NCBI RefSeq assembly: GCF_016031615.1
Contig: NZ_JACYXC010000001.1
Coordinates: 310,001-374,000, forward strand
Source of the DNA: Streptomyces pactum
Lineage (GTDB): Bacteria; Actinomycetota; Actinomycetes; Streptomycetales; Streptomycetaceae
DNA length: 64,000 bases
Reading direction: 5' to 3'
Made by a program: the position numbers and the translations under genes. Every line of letters begins with the position of its first letter. Position 1 is the stretch's first letter. The notes below the pieces were generated by a model. That model made no database searches and was not told the DNA's origin. It worked only from the letters and a program-made list of their open reading frames with translations. Positions 53,628 to 63,103 of the stretch are shown in pieces.

Positions 53628-55151
53628 TCAGCGGCCGGAGCGGATGAGCTCGGCGGCCATCTCACCGATCATGATGCTGGCCGCGTTGGTGTTCGCCGCC
53701 GGGAGCGTCGGCATGACCGAGGCGTCGGCGACGCGCAGCCCGCGGGTGCCGCGGACCCGCAGGGCGGGATCCACCACGGACGTCTCGTCGGCCCCCATCC
53801 GGCAGGTGCCGGCGGTGTGGAAGTAGGTGCCGGCGTTCTCCCGGGCGAACCGGGTCAGCGCGGTCCGGCCGGTCTCCCCGGGGCCGGGCAGCAGTTCGGT
53901 CGGCGACCAGGCGCGCAGGGCCGCGCTCGCGGCCAGCTCCCGGGCGAGTTCGACGCCCCGGACCAGGGTGGCGACATCGCGCTCGTCGTCGAGGTAGCGC
54001 GGGTCGATCAGCGGGGCGGCGGCCGGGTCCGGGCCGGCCAGCCGGACGGTTCCCCTGCTGTGCGGCTGCATGGCGCTGACGGTCAGGGTGAAGGAGTTCG
54101 GCGGGAAGGGCAGCAGCCGCGGGTGGAAGGGGATGTGGAAGAGGAAGACCTCCAGGTCCGGGCAGGGCAGGTGGTCGCCGGTGCGGGTGAACAGGGCGGC
54201 CTCCGCGGTGGTCACCGGGGGCGGCGGCAGCGGCACGCCCGCCTGGTGGACCAGCCCGACCAGGGGGTGGTCCTGGAGGTTGGCACCCACCTCGGGGGCG
54301 TCCACCCGCACACGTATGCCGTGCTGTCCGAGGTGGCCGGCCGGGCCGATGCCGGAGAGCATCAGCAGCTTCGGTGAGTCGATCGCCCCAGCGCAGACGA
54401 TCACCTCCCGGTCGGCGCGGACGGTGTGCGCCGCGCCGTCCGGGGTGGTGTACTCCACCCCGGTGCACCGTCCGCCGCCGAACATCAGCCGACGGGCGTG
54501 CGCCCGGGTGCGCACCGTCAGGTTGGCGCGGGAGCGCGCGGGCCGCAGGTAGGCGGCGGAGGTGCTCTGCCGGCGACCGTCGTGGATGGTCCACTCGTGC
54601 CGTCCGTACCCCTCGGCCCCGGCTCCGTTGAAGTCGCCGGCGGCCGGGTGCCCCAGCTCGGCGGCGGCGTCGAGGAACGAGACGGACAGCGGGTTGGGCC
54701 GGTCCGCCAGGCTGGGGCGGAGGGGGCCACCGGTGCCGCGGAAGCGGGGATCGCCGCCCTCGACGTGCTCCATCCGGCGGAACATCTCCAGCACCGAGGG
54801 GTAATCCCAGCCGGTGCAGCCGTCCGCGGCCCAGGCGTCGAAGGTGTGCCGGTGGCCCCGCACGTAGGTCATCACGTTGATGCTGCTGGAGCCGCCCAGG
54901 ACCTTGCCGCGGGCGCACGCCTGACGGTGCCCGGCGGTGCCCGGTTGCGGCACGGTGGTGTACCGCCAGTCGTGTTCGCCGCCGATCAGGCCGAACCAGG
55001 CGGCCGGGTCGTGGATCGCGGGGTCGGTGTCGTCCCCGCCCGCCTCCAGCAGCAGGACCCGGACGTCCGCCGGCTCGGAGAGGCGGGCCGCCACCACCGC
55101 GCCGGCCGATCCCCCGCCCACCACGACGTAGTCGTACCCGTCCCCGCCCAT
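53628..55151 (-). CDS. GMC-family flavoprotein oxidoreductase (choline dehydrogenase-like)
   Basis: 507 residues. FAD-binding motif VVVGGGSAGAVVAARL (9-24) at the N-terminus, the GMC signature 1 region ARGKVLGGSSSINVMTYVRGHRHTFDAW, signature 2 GAIDSPKLLMLSGIGP, and the C-terminal active site with YFHTAGTCRMG (His) and ANTNAASIMIGEMAAELI. It oxidises an alcohol to an aldehyde or ketone with FAD. Start at ATG 55151, GGGGGAG upstream. No betaine aldehyde dehydrogenase is adjacent, so the substrate is open. Its relation to the encapsulins is only by position. Confidence 0.93.
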   Translation of the reverse strand: MGGDGYDYVVVGGGSAGAVVAARLSEPADVRVLLLEAGGDDTDPAIHDPAAWFGLIGGEHDWRYTTVPQPGTAGHRQACARGKVLGGSSSINVMTYVRGHRHTFDAWAADGCTGWDYPSVLEMFRRMEHVEGGDPRFRGTGGPLRPSLADRPNPLSVSFLDAAAELGHPAAGDFNGAGAEGYGRHEWTIHDGRRQSTSAAYLRPARSRANLTVRTRAHARRLMFGGGRCTGVEYTTPDGAAHTVRADREVIVCAGAIDSPKLLMLSGIGPAGHLGQHGIRVRVDAPEVGANLQDHPLVGLVHQAGVPLPPPPVTTAEAALFTRTGDHLPCPDLEVFLFHIPFHPRLLPFPPNSFTLTVSAMQPHSRGTVRLAGPDPAAAPLIDPRYLDDERDVATLVRGVELARELAASAALRAWSPTELLPGPGETGRTALTRFARENAGTYFHTAGTCRMGADETSVVDPALRVRGTRGLRVADASVMPTLPAANTNAASIMIGEMAAELIRSGR

Positions 55152-55732
55152 ACGCTCCCCCGTTCCGCGGGCCGCGGCGCACCGCCACAACCGCAAGTCT
55201 GTTCGCACTATAGCGACCGGCGGGGCGCGCCCCGGGCCCCGCGGCGGCCGGTCGGACCACCGTCCGTCGTCTCAACGCGCCGCGAAGCGCGGGTTGTTGG
55301 GGGTTTCACGGCGCCGCCCGCCCCGGCCGGCCGCCGCCCCCGCCGTTCCCGGCCGTCCGCTCCCGGGACACCCCGCGGCCCCGGAACCCCGTGCGCGGGC
55401 CGGCCGGCTCGGCCGGTACGACGGCCGCCGCCGACCGGGCCGGCACCGGCACATCACCCCGGCCGTGCTCGCCCACGCGGTCCCGGCCGCCGTCGCAGCC
55501 CGGGCCGCCGGAGCGGGCCGCGGAAAACGACCCCCACCAGCACCATGCGCATCCCCGCGGCAGGATTCCGCCGTCTCCGGCCGCTCCGCCGCCCCGCCCG
55601 CACGACCGCGTGTCCCTGCGCCGGGCCCTTCCGGCGCAGCCGCCGCCACGCCACGGCCCACCGCCGCCACCGACCAAGAGGAACGACTCGGGCGACGACC
55701 TCCGCCCGGGGTTCCGGGCCGCCGCCCGGTGT
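55152..55732. other. Intergenic, no gene recognised
   Basis: 581 bp between the ATP-grasp stop and the GMC start, both leftward. GC-rich, no protein-like frame. The GMC promoter should be at its left end. Confidence 0.4.
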
Positions 55733-56617
55733 CTAGGCCTCCGCCCGGGACCCGACGTAGGCGGCCATCTCGTGGGCCATCGAATTCCCGGTGAGGGTGG
55801 GCAGTCCGACGACCAGGCCGCAGTTCGTGTTGATCTCCAGGACGGCGCGGCCGTGCGGCGGGCCGCCGATGGCGGTGTGCAGGATGTCCACCCCCGCGAT
55901 CTCCAGCCCGCAGGCCGCCGCGGCCCGGACGGCCAGCCGTTCCGTCGCCGCGTCGGGGGTGCAGGCGGCCAGTCCGGCGCCGGGCAGGCCGCTGTTGGTC
56001 CGGAAGTCACCGTCCGGGGCTCGGCGTTCGTAGCAGGCCACGACCCGCCCTCCCACGACGACGACCCGCAGGTCCGTGCGTCCGGCGTCGTCCGCGTACG
56101 GCTGCGCGAGCAGCATGCCGCCCGCCCGTGCCGCCGTTGCCAGCTCCTCGTCGATCGCGGCGGCCCCGCGGCGCCTGACCACCCCGGCTCCGCTGTGCCC
56201 GGCCAACGGCTTGAGCACCAGGTCGTCACCGTCCAGCAGCGCGACGAGCGCCGCCGCGGTGGTCCCCGGAGCGGCGAGGACCGTCGGCAGGACCGGCACG
56301 CCGGCCTCCCGGAGGAGCTGGGTGCAGACCCATTTGTCGCGGCCGGCCCGCTGCGCGGCGACCTCGTTCACGAGGCGGCCGCCGGCGCGGGCGAGCGCCT
56401 CCTGCACGGTCAGCCCCCACAGGGCGGAGGCGCGGGAGTGCCCGACGTCCGCCCCCAGCCGCAGGGCCGGCTCGCCGTCCGGCCGGACCACCGGCGTGTA
56501 GGTGGCGAGGTGCCTCACCTCGACCGTGTGTCCGAGGGCCCGGTGCGCGGCGACCAGCAACTCCACTCCGTGCTGCGGCTCCTCCGCGACCAGCAGCGCC
56601 ACCGACACCCGTCCCAC
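55733..56617 (-). CDS. RimK-like ATP-grasp ligase
   Basis: 294 residues. ATP-grasp: RDKWVCTQLLREAGVPVLPT and VLKPLAGHSGAGVVRR (ATP-binding lysine and glycine loop), LLAQPYADDAGRTDLRVVVVGGRVVACYERRAPDGDFRTN (acidic and basic strand pair), and the metal-binding Glu-x-Asn motif VLEINTNCGLVVG. Such enzymes join a carboxylate to an amine using ATP (RimK, LysX, CphA-like). GTG start at 56617 with GGGAGGGG five bases upstream; an ATG 60 bases earlier is unlikely. It diverges from egtA; a link to ergothioneine or to an amino-acid conjugate is only a guess. Confidence 0.88.
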   Translation of the reverse strand: MGRVSVALLVAEEPQHGVELLVAAHRALGHTVEVRHLATYTPVVRPDGEPALRLGADVGHSRASALWGLTVQEALARAGGRLVNEVAAQRAGRDKWVCTQLLREAGVPVLPTVLAAPGTTAAALVALLDGDDLVLKPLAGHSGAGVVRRRGAAAIDEELATAARAGGMLLAQPYADDAGRTDLRVVVVGGRVVACYERRAPDGDFRTNSGLPGAGLAACTPDAATERLAVRAAAACGLEIAGVDILHTAIGGPPHGRAVLEINTNCGLVVGLPTLTGNSMAHEMAAYVGSRAEA

Positions 56618-57144
56618 CGGTTCCCCTCCCCGCCCGGCGGCACGGGAGGGCTCCGGTGCCGCGCTCCCGGGCAGCATAGGCCGCCCGTCCCGGGCGCCGG
56701 CCCGCTCCCCCGTCGTCCTTCCCGAGGTCCCGCGGGAGGGCCGCCGGACTCCGGGCCCGGCACGACTGCCGCTCTCCTGACAACGGGGATGACCATGCCG
56801 GGCCGGGCGCCCGGGTGAGCCGGCTCCGGCCCCGACGGTGGCCCGGTCCCGGCGGGGGCCAGGTCCCGACGGGAGCCCGGTCCCCACCCCCTCTCCCTGC
56901 GGCGGGCGAAGGCCGCACCGCCGTCCGGGGGAGGGAGCCGCGGGCCGTTCCGGCGCACACCGGCGCGGCCCGGCCGGGGACGCCGGAAACCGCGCGGTGC
57001 CGGAGCGTGATCGCTCGGCCTGCGGGAAGACGGGGGCTGTGCGAGGCTGAAGGCACTCTTGAGGCCGGCGGCCCTCGCCCGTGACAGTGGTGGACGGCAG
57101 CCCGGCCGTGTCACAGCGGACCGGGACCGGTGACGGGACAGGAG
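56618..57144. other. Divergent intergenic region, ATP-grasp / egtA
   Basis: 527 bp without a gene. Should hold the egt operon promoter at its right end; no clear boxes assigned. Confidence 0.4.
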
Positions 57145-58425
57145 ATGACGGCTGTGCCCGAACGCGCGGCGGCCCGGCGGGACGCGACTGCCGAGGCCGA
57201 ATACGAAGCCCACCTGCGGGGCATCTGCTTCAAGAACGGTCCGCCCCGGCTCGTCGGGGTGGAACTGGAATGGCTCGTCCACGACCTGCGCGACCCGGCG
57301 GCCCCCGTCGCCCGCGACCGGCTCGACGCCGCGTTCGTCGCCGTACGCGCCCTGCCGCTGCGGTCGGCACTCACCCTCGAACCCGGTGGCCAGCTGGAGC
57401 TCAGCTCCCGGCCCGCCGACTCCCTCACCGCCTGTGTGGAGACCACCTCCGCCGACCTCTCCCTGGTCCGCGAGGCGCTCGCCCGCCACGGCCTCCGGCT
57501 CGCCGGCCACGGTCACGACCCGTGGCGCCCGCCGCGCCGCTTCCTCACCGACCACCGCTACACCGCCATGGAGCGGTACTTCGACCGGCTGGGCACCGCC
57601 GGGCGCTCCATGATGTGCTGTACCGCGTCCGTCCAGGTGTGCCTGGACGCCGGGTACGCCGAGCCGGGGCCGCTGGGCGCCGGCCGCCGGTGGCGGATGG
57701 CCCATCTGCTGGGCGCGGTGCTCACCGCCGCGTTCGCCAACTCGCCGCTCCGCCTGGGGGCGCCGACCGGGTACCGCTCCACCCGCCAGGCCCTGTGGTC
57801 GGCGCTGGACCCCGGGCGGACCCAGGCGCCGCCGGACGGGCCGGACCCGCGGTCCGCCTGGGCCGGGTACGTGCTGGACGCGCCGGTGATGTTCATCCGG
57901 CCACCGGACGGCGGCCCGTTCCACGTCCCCGACCGGCTCACCTTCCGGGATTGGGTCCGCGGCGGGGCCGACCGCAGGCCCACCGCCGAGGACCTCGGCC
58001 ACCACCTCACCACCCTCTTCCCGCCGGTCCGGCCGCGCGGTCACCTCGAACTGCGGATGATCGACGCCCAGCCCGGGGAGGACGGCTGGATCGTGCCGCT
58101 CGCCGTGACCACCGCCCTCTTCGACGACCAGCAGGCCGCCGAGACCGCCTACCGCACGGTCAAGCCGCTCGCCGAGACGGCCGGCGACGTGCCCGCGCCG
58201 CGCAGCCGGCTGTGGAGCAACGCGGCCCGGTCCGGCCTGGCCGACCCCGAGCTGCGGTCCGCGGCCACGCACTGCTTCGCACTGGCCCTGGAGGCCCTGC
58301 CGCGACTGGGCGCCTCGCCCGCGATCGTCGCGGCGGTGGCCGAGTTCACCGACCGGTACGTCGCCCGGGGCCGGTGCCCGGCCGACGACCTGCTCACCGG
58401 CCCGACCGGGAAGGAGCGCCCGTGA
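57145..58425 (+). CDS. egtA: Glutamate-cysteine ligase, ergothioneine pathway (EgtA)
   Basis: 426 residues, the GCS2-type family of actinobacteria. Metal/glutamate-site phrases: VGVELEWLVHDL, LTLEPGGQLELSSRP, MMCCTASVQVCLD and GHLELRMIDAQP. It makes gamma-glutamylcysteine, the sulfur donor for EgtB. The AGGAG directly touches the ATG at 57145, so the real start may be the GTG at 57154 (nine bases from AGGAG) or the GTG at 57130. Its TGA overlaps the egtB ATG by one base, so the operon is tightly coupled. Confidence 0.95.
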   Translation: MTAVPERAAARRDATAEAEYEAHLRGICFKNGPPRLVGVELEWLVHDLRDPAAPVARDRLDAAFVAVRALPLRSALTLEPGGQLELSSRPADSLTACVETTSADLSLVREALARHGLRLAGHGHDPWRPPRRFLTDHRYTAMERYFDRLGTAGRSMMCCTASVQVCLDAGYAEPGPLGAGRRWRMAHLLGAVLTAAFANSPLRLGAPTGYRSTRQALWSALDPGRTQAPPDGPDPRSAWAGYVLDAPVMFIRPPDGGPFHVPDRLTFRDWVRGGADRRPTAEDLGHHLTTLFPPVRPRGHLELRMIDAQPGEDGWIVPLAVTTALFDDQQAAETAYRTVKPLAETAGDVPAPRSRLWSNAARSGLADPELRSAATHCFALALEALPRLGASPAIVAAVAEFTDRYVARGRCPADDLLTGPTGKERP

Positions 58426-59777
58426 TGTCCCGCGACCAGGCCCGTACCGAACCCACCACCGACCCCGAGGCGCTGCGCCGGCGCGCGGCGCGGGTGCTGC
58501 ACACCGCCCGGGAGCGCACCCACGCGCTGACCGGCTGCGTGGACGACCACGACCTCACCGCCCAGCACTCCCCGCTGATGTCACCGCTGGTGTGGGACCT
58601 GGCCCACATCGGCAACCAGGAGGAGCAGTGGCTGCTGCGCGCCGTCGGCGGCCGGCCGGCGCTGCGCCCCGACATCGATCCGATCTACGACGCCTTCGAG
58701 CACCCGCGGGCCGAGCGGCCCTCGCTGCCGCTGCTGCCGCCGGCCGAGGCCCGCCACTACGTCGCCGAGGTGCGCGGCCGGGCGCTGGAGGTGCTGGAGG
58801 CCTCCCCGCTGCACGGCGCGCCCCTGGTGGACGCCGGGTTCGCCTTCGGGATGATCGCCCAGCACGAGCAGCAGCACGACGAGACGATGCTCATCACCCA
58901 CCAGCTGCGGCGCGGACCGGCGGTGCTGACCGCGCCGGAGCCGCCGCGTCCGGACGGTGCGGCCGGGCCGCTGCCCACCGAGGTACTGGTGCCCGGCGGG
59001 CCGTTCACCATGGGCACGTCGACCGAGCCGTGGGCGCTGGACAACGAGCGCCCGGCGCACCGCCGGGAGGTGCCCGCGTTCTTCATCGACACCGTGCCGG
59101 TGAGCAACGGCGCCTATCTGCGGTTCGTCGAGGACGGCGGGTACCGGGACCGGCGGTGGTGGAGCGGACCGGGGTGGGACCTGGTGCGCGAGCACGACCT
59201 GCGGGCGCCGCTGTTCTGGCGGCAGGAGGGCCGGCAGTGGCTGCGCCGCCGCTTCGGGGTGGTGGAGCCGGTGCCCGCCGACGAACCGGTGCTCCACGTC
59301 AGCTGGTACGAGGCGGACGCCTACGCCCGCTGGGCCGGGCGGCGGCTGCCCACCGAGGCGGAGTGGGAGAAGGCCGCCCGGTACGACCCCCGCTCCGGGC
59401 GGTCGACGCGCTACCCGTGGGGGGACGCCGACCCCACCCCGGCGCACGCCAACCTCGGCCAGCGGCACCTGCGGCCGGCGCCGGTGGGCGCCTACGCCGA
59501 GGGCGCGTCACCGCTGGGCGTGCGGCAGCTGATCGGCGACGTGTGGGAGTGGACGGCCAGTGACTTCCTGCCGTACCCGGGCTTCACCGCCTTCCCCTAC
59601 CGGGAGTACTCACAGGTGTTCTTCGGCCCCGCCCACAAGGTGCTGCGCGGTGGTTCGTTCGCGGTGGACCCGGTGGTGTGCCGGGGCACCTTCCGCAACT
59701 GGGACCTGCCGGTGCGGCGGCAGATCTTCGCCGGTTTCCGCACCGCGCGCGACGCCGGCCCGGAGGTGGCCGGGTGA
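58425..59777 (+). CDS. egtB: Ergothioneine sulfoxide synthase EgtB
   Basis: 450 residues. N-terminal DinB domain with the non-heme iron ligands His61 and HX3HXE (His147, His151, Glu153) and the C-terminal formylglycine-generating-enzyme-like domain (GGPFTMGTS, RLPTEAEWEKAARY, GDVWEWTASDFL, VLRGGSF). It joins the thiol of gamma-glutamylcysteine to the imidazole C2 of hercynine with O2, giving the sulfoxide. ATG lies in a TGATG overlap with egtA; a GTG three bases earlier is possible. Confidence 0.97.
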   Translation: MSRDQARTEPTTDPEALRRRAARVLHTARERTHALTGCVDDHDLTAQHSPLMSPLVWDLAHIGNQEEQWLLRAVGGRPALRPDIDPIYDAFEHPRAERPSLPLLPPAEARHYVAEVRGRALEVLEASPLHGAPLVDAGFAFGMIAQHEQQHDETMLITHQLRRGPAVLTAPEPPRPDGAAGPLPTEVLVPGGPFTMGTSTEPWALDNERPAHRREVPAFFIDTVPVSNGAYLRFVEDGGYRDRRWWSGPGWDLVREHDLRAPLFWRQEGRQWLRRRFGVVEPVPADEPVLHVSWYEADAYARWAGRRLPTEAEWEKAARYDPRSGRSTRYPWGDADPTPAHANLGQRHLRPAPVGAYAEGASPLGVRQLIGDVWEWTASDFLPYPGFTAFPYREYSQVFFGPAHKVLRGGSFAVDPVVCRGTFRNWDLPVRRQIFAGFRTARDAGPEVAG

Positions 59778-59851
59778 CGGCGGTCCGGCGGCCGTGCGGG
59801 GCGGTGCGGCGGGGGGCGCGGGACGGTACCGGCGGGCGGGGGGTGGCGCTG

Positions 59852-60607
59852 ATGTGCCGGCATCTGGCGTACCTGGGTCCCCCGGTGCCGCTCGGCGAGA
59901 TCCTGGTGCGCCCCGAGCACGGGCTGTACCGCCAGTCCTGGGCGCCGCGCCGGCAGCGGTACGGGACGGTCAACGCCGACGGGTTCGGGGTCGGCTGGTA
60001 CGCGCCCGGGGATCCGGTGCCCGCCCGCTACCGGCGCGACCGGCCGATCTGGGGTGACGGCGCGTTCGCCGACCTGGCCCGGGTGGTGCGCAGCGGCGCG
60101 CTGCTGGCGGCGGTCCGCTCCGCCACGCTGCCCGGGGCGGACGGCGAGGCGGCGGCGGCGCCGTTCGCCGACGGGCCGTACCTGTTCAGCCACAACGGGG
60201 CGGTGCCGGGCTGGCCGGGGTCGCTGGCACCGCTGGCCGGGGAGCTGCCGCCGGCCGAGCTGCTGGGACTGGCGGCGCGGTGTGACGCCGCGCTGCTGTG
60301 GGCGCTGGTGCTGCACGGTCTGCGGACCGGCCGGCCGGCCCCGGACGCGCTGGCGGGCACCGTCGCCGCCGTCGCCGCGGCCGCGCCGCGGGCCCGGCTG
60401 AACCTGCTGCTGACGGACGGATCGTCGATCACCGCGACGGCCTGGGGGGACACCCTGTGGTACCGCGCCGACCCGGCCGCCGGCACGGTCGTCGCCTCCG
60501 AGCCCTACGACGACGGTCCGCTGTGGACGGAAGTGCCCGACCACACCCTGCTGACCGCCACCCGCACCGAGATCGTCCTCACTCCGCTCAAGGAGCCCGC
60601 ACCGTGA
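59852..60607 (+). CDS. egtC: Ergothioneine gamma-glutamyl hydrolase EgtC
   Basis: 251 residues. Class II glutamine-amidotransferase (Ntn-hydrolase) with the nucleophile Cys2 exposed after Met removal: the protein begins MCRHLAYLG. This fixes the start at 59852 even though the frame is open upstream into the egtB stop. Also seen: NADGFGVGWY, FSHNGAVPGWPG and LLLTDG. It removes the glutamyl group from the EgtB product. 74 bp after egtB; its TGA overlaps the egtD GTG (GTGA). Confidence 0.96.
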   Translation: MCRHLAYLGPPVPLGEILVRPEHGLYRQSWAPRRQRYGTVNADGFGVGWYAPGDPVPARYRRDRPIWGDGAFADLARVVRSGALLAAVRSATLPGADGEAAAAPFADGPYLFSHNGAVPGWPGSLAPLAGELPPAELLGLAARCDAALLWALVLHGLRTGRPAPDALAGTVAAVAAAAPRARLNLLLTDGSSITATAWGDTLWYRADPAAGTVVASEPYDDGPLWTEVPDHTLLTATRTEIVLTPLKEPAP

Positions 60608-61566
60608 GCCCGTTCACCCTCACCCGTACCCTTCCCGTCGATGCCACGGCCGCGGCGCTCCGCGCGGACGTGGCGCACGGACTGACCCGCTCCCCCAAGC
60701 AGCTGCCGCCCAAGTGGTTCTACGACGCCCGGGGCAGCGAACTGTTCGAGGAGATCACCGGGCTGCCCGAGTACTACCCGACCCGCGCCGAGCGGGAGAT
60801 CCTGCGCGACCGGTCCGGGGAGATCGCGGCGGTCACCGGCGCCCGCACCCTGGTGGAGCTGGGGTCGGGGTCGTCGGAGAAGACCCGGCTGCTGCTGCGG
60901 GCGCTGCCCCGGCCGGCCTGGTACGTGCCGGTGGACGTCAGCGAGAGCGCGCTGGCCGGTGCCGGGCGGGCACTGGCGGAGGAGTTCCCCCGGCTGTCCG
61001 TGCACGCGCTGGTCGCCGACTTCCAGTCCGGGCTCGCCCTGCCGGACACCCCGGGGCCGCGGCTGGTGGCGTTCCTCGGCGGCACCATCGGCAACCTGCT
61101 GCCCGGGGAGCGGGCGGAGTTCCTCGCCGCGGTGGCGGACCTGCTCGCCCCCGGGGACGCGCTGCTGCTCGGCACCGATCTGGTCAAGGACGAGGCGACA
61201 CTGGTGGCCGCGTACGACGACGCGCGGGGGGTCACCGCCCGGTTCAACAAGAACGTGCTGGCGGTGATCAACCGGGAGCTGGGGGCGGACTTCGACCCGG
61301 ACGGCTTCGACCACGTGGCGGTGTGGAACGCCGCCGAGGAGTGGATCGAGATGCGGTTGCGGGCCCGTGACGAGACCACGGTGAAGGTCCCGGCGCTCGA
61401 TCTGCTGGTCCACTTCGCCGCCGGCGAGGAGCTGCGCACGGAGGTGTCGGCGAAGTTCCGGCGGGAGCGGGTGGACGGCGAACTGTCCGCGGCCGGGTTC
61501 GCACCGCGGCGGTGGTGGACCGACGGGGCGGGGCGGTTCGCCCTCTCGCTGGCGGTACGGGTCTGA
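60604..61566 (+). CDS. egtD: Histidine N-alpha-methyltransferase EgtD
   Basis: 320 residues. SAM site LVELGSGSSEKTRLLL (about 83-98), KWFYDARGSELFEEITGLPEYYPTRAE in the histidine-binding part, VPVDVSESAL, and FLGGTIGNLLPGERAEFL. It methylates histidine three times to hercynine, the first pathway step. The start GTG overlaps the egtC stop. No egtE (PLP-dependent C-S lyase, the last step) follows; the next gene is a P450 on the other strand. Confidence 0.97.
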   Translation: MSPFTLTRTLPVDATAAALRADVAHGLTRSPKQLPPKWFYDARGSELFEEITGLPEYYPTRAEREILRDRSGEIAAVTGARTLVELGSGSSEKTRLLLRALPRPAWYVPVDVSESALAGAGRALAEEFPRLSVHALVADFQSGLALPDTPGPRLVAFLGGTIGNLLPGERAEFLAAVADLLAPGDALLLGTDLVKDEATLVAAYDDARGVTARFNKNVLAVINRELGADFDPDGFDHVAVWNAAEEWIEMRLRARDETTVKVPALDLLVHFAAGEELRTEVSAKFRRERVDGELSAAGFAPRRWWTDGAGRFALSLAVRV

Positions 61567-61586
61567 GCCGACCGGCCGCGGCGGGT

Positions 61587-61636
61587 CCCCGGCGGGTCCG
61601 GGCCGGGCGTTGCGCCGCGGCCCGGACCCGCCGGGG
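61587..61636. terminator. Perfect 18-bp hairpin between egtD and P450
   Basis: Left arm 61587-61604 pairs perfectly with 61619-61636, with a 14-base loop that can add further pairs. It is the strongest terminator-like structure in the window, 20 bases after the egtD stop; it can serve both convergent genes. Confidence 0.85.
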
Positions 61637-61738
61637 CGCTCCGGTGGAGCAGGGGCGCGCCCCGCCGCCGGGCCGGGCCGCCCCGCGAGGGCCCGGAACC
61701 GTCCGGCCCCGGCCCCCTCGCGTACGAGGTCCGGCGGC

Positions 61739-63103
61739 TCACCCGGCGGGGTGGTCCGGGCCGGGCACACCGCCCGGGCCGTGCTCCGCCGTCCGCCGGC
61801 GCACCGTCATGGGGAGCCCGTCGGCCGGCCGGAGCACGAACCGTTCGACCGGTCGGACCCGGTGTCCCGGTACCGGGTGGAATCGGAAGCGTTTGAGCAG
61901 GACGGCCAGGACCAGCTCGGCCTCGGTCATGGCGAGGGCGGCGCCCGGGCAGGCGCGCGGGCCGAGGCCGAACGGCAGGTGGGCGAGTGCCGGGCGCCGG
62001 GCGGCTTCCTCGGAGGTGAACCGCTCGGGCCGGAACACCTCCGGTTCGGGCCAGTGGTCGGGGTTCAGGTGGACCGCCCAGAACGGGTAGAAGACCGTCG
62101 TCCCGGCCGGGATCCGGTAGCCGCCCACGGTCAGCGGCCCGGTCGTCTCGCGGGCCCCGTAGGGGCCGGGCGGGTAGAGGCGCATCGACTCGTCGATGGT
62201 CATCCGCAGATACTCCAGCCGCCGCAGGTCGGCGTGGTCGGGCGCCGGCCGGTCACCGAGTACCAGGTCCAGCTCGTCCGCGACGCGCCGGGCCGCCCCG
62301 GGGTGGTGCCCCAGCAGGTACAGGGTCCATGCGACGGCCGTCCCGGTGGTGTGGTGCGCGGCGAGCAGCACCGCCATGACGGTGTCCCGGATCCGCGCCG
62401 GTGACGCCCCGGCCTCGACGAGCGTGCCGATCAGGTCGCCGGCATCGGTGCGGCCGCCGGCGCGGTGTCCTCGGACCGCCTGGTCGACGGTCGCACGGAG
62501 GTGGGCGAGGGCCTCCTGCGCACCCGCGGCCGGTGCCGCCGCCGGGCCGTGGTCGGGGTCCGGGTAGAGCCGGCCCAGGTGTTCGGCGAGTACCGCCTCG
62601 AACGCGGCGACCACCCGGTCGGGATCGGCCGCGTCACCACCGAGCGCGTAGCGGCAGATCATCCGCAGCGAGAGTGCGGCGAGGTCGTCGAGCAGCCGGA
62701 CCGGCCCGCCGTCGGCCTGCTCGTCCCAGCGGTCGGCCAGTTCCGTGGCCAGTGCGGTGAAGGCGGCGAAGTGCCGCTCGTGGGACCGGCGCCCGGTCAG
62801 GACCGACAGCACCTGCCGCCGCCACGGGGTGTGCTCGTGGGCCGGCATCACCTGGAGGTTCCCGGTCTCGAAGAGCGGGTCGAGGAAGGCGAACAGGCGC
62901 CGGGGCCGCTCGTCGAGGCCGGCCGTCGCCTCCAGCAGCACCGGATCCGCGATCGACACGGCCTCCTCGGCGCCCGGCAGTGGGAACCGCACCACGGGGC
63001 CGTGGGCGGCGTGCAGCCGCAGCTGGTAGGTGTGCAGCCCGCCTGCGGCGGCGACCGCGGCGGCGCCACCGTCCGGGCAGGGTTCGGGTCCGGGGATGTC
63101 CAT
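61739..63103 (-). CDS. Cytochrome P450
   Basis: 454 residues. The heme-thiolate loop is FGLGPRACPG with Cys385; the K-helix ExxR is ESMRLYPPG; the I-helix reads AVLLAAHHTTGTA, with Ala in place of the usual Gly of AGxxTT; a PERF-type segment is FRPERFTSEEA. A soluble, ferredoxin-dependent bacterial P450; no redox partner is adjacent. AAGGGACGG site before the ATG. Convergent with egtD across a strong hairpin. Substrate unknown; nothing ties it to ergothioneine. Confidence 0.93.
   Translation of the reverse strand: MDIPGPEPCPDGGAAAVAAAGGLHTYQLRLHAAHGPVVRFPLPGAEEAVSIADPVLLEATAGLDERPRRLFAFLDPLFETGNLQVMPAHEHTPWRRQVLSVLTGRRSHERHFAAFTALATELADRWDEQADGGPVRLLDDLAALSLRMICRYALGGDAADPDRVVAAFEAVLAEHLGRLYPDPDHGPAAAPAAGAQEALAHLRATVDQAVRGHRAGGRTDAGDLIGTLVEAGASPARIRDTVMAVLLAAHHTTGTAVAWTLYLLGHHPGAARRVADELDLVLGDRPAPDHADLRRLEYLRMTIDESMRLYPPGPYGARETTGPLTVGGYRIPAGTTVFYPFWAVHLNPDHWPEPEVFRPERFTSEEAARRPALAHLPFGLGPRACPGAALAMTEAELVLAVLLKRFRFHPVPGHRVRPVERFVLRPADGLPMTVRRRTAEHGPGGVPGPDHPAG

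Noticed and set aside
57081..59777. An 898-codon frame joining the egtA region to egtB
   Set aside because: Its first part is the wrong frame over egtA and reads as Arg/Pro-rich sequence. egtB starts at 58425, where the family sequence and the overlap with egtA begin.
61739..63103. P450 as part of the ergothioneine pathway or as EgtE replacement
   Set aside because: Opposite strand, separated by the strongest terminator in the window, and P450 chemistry does not match the C-S lyase step.
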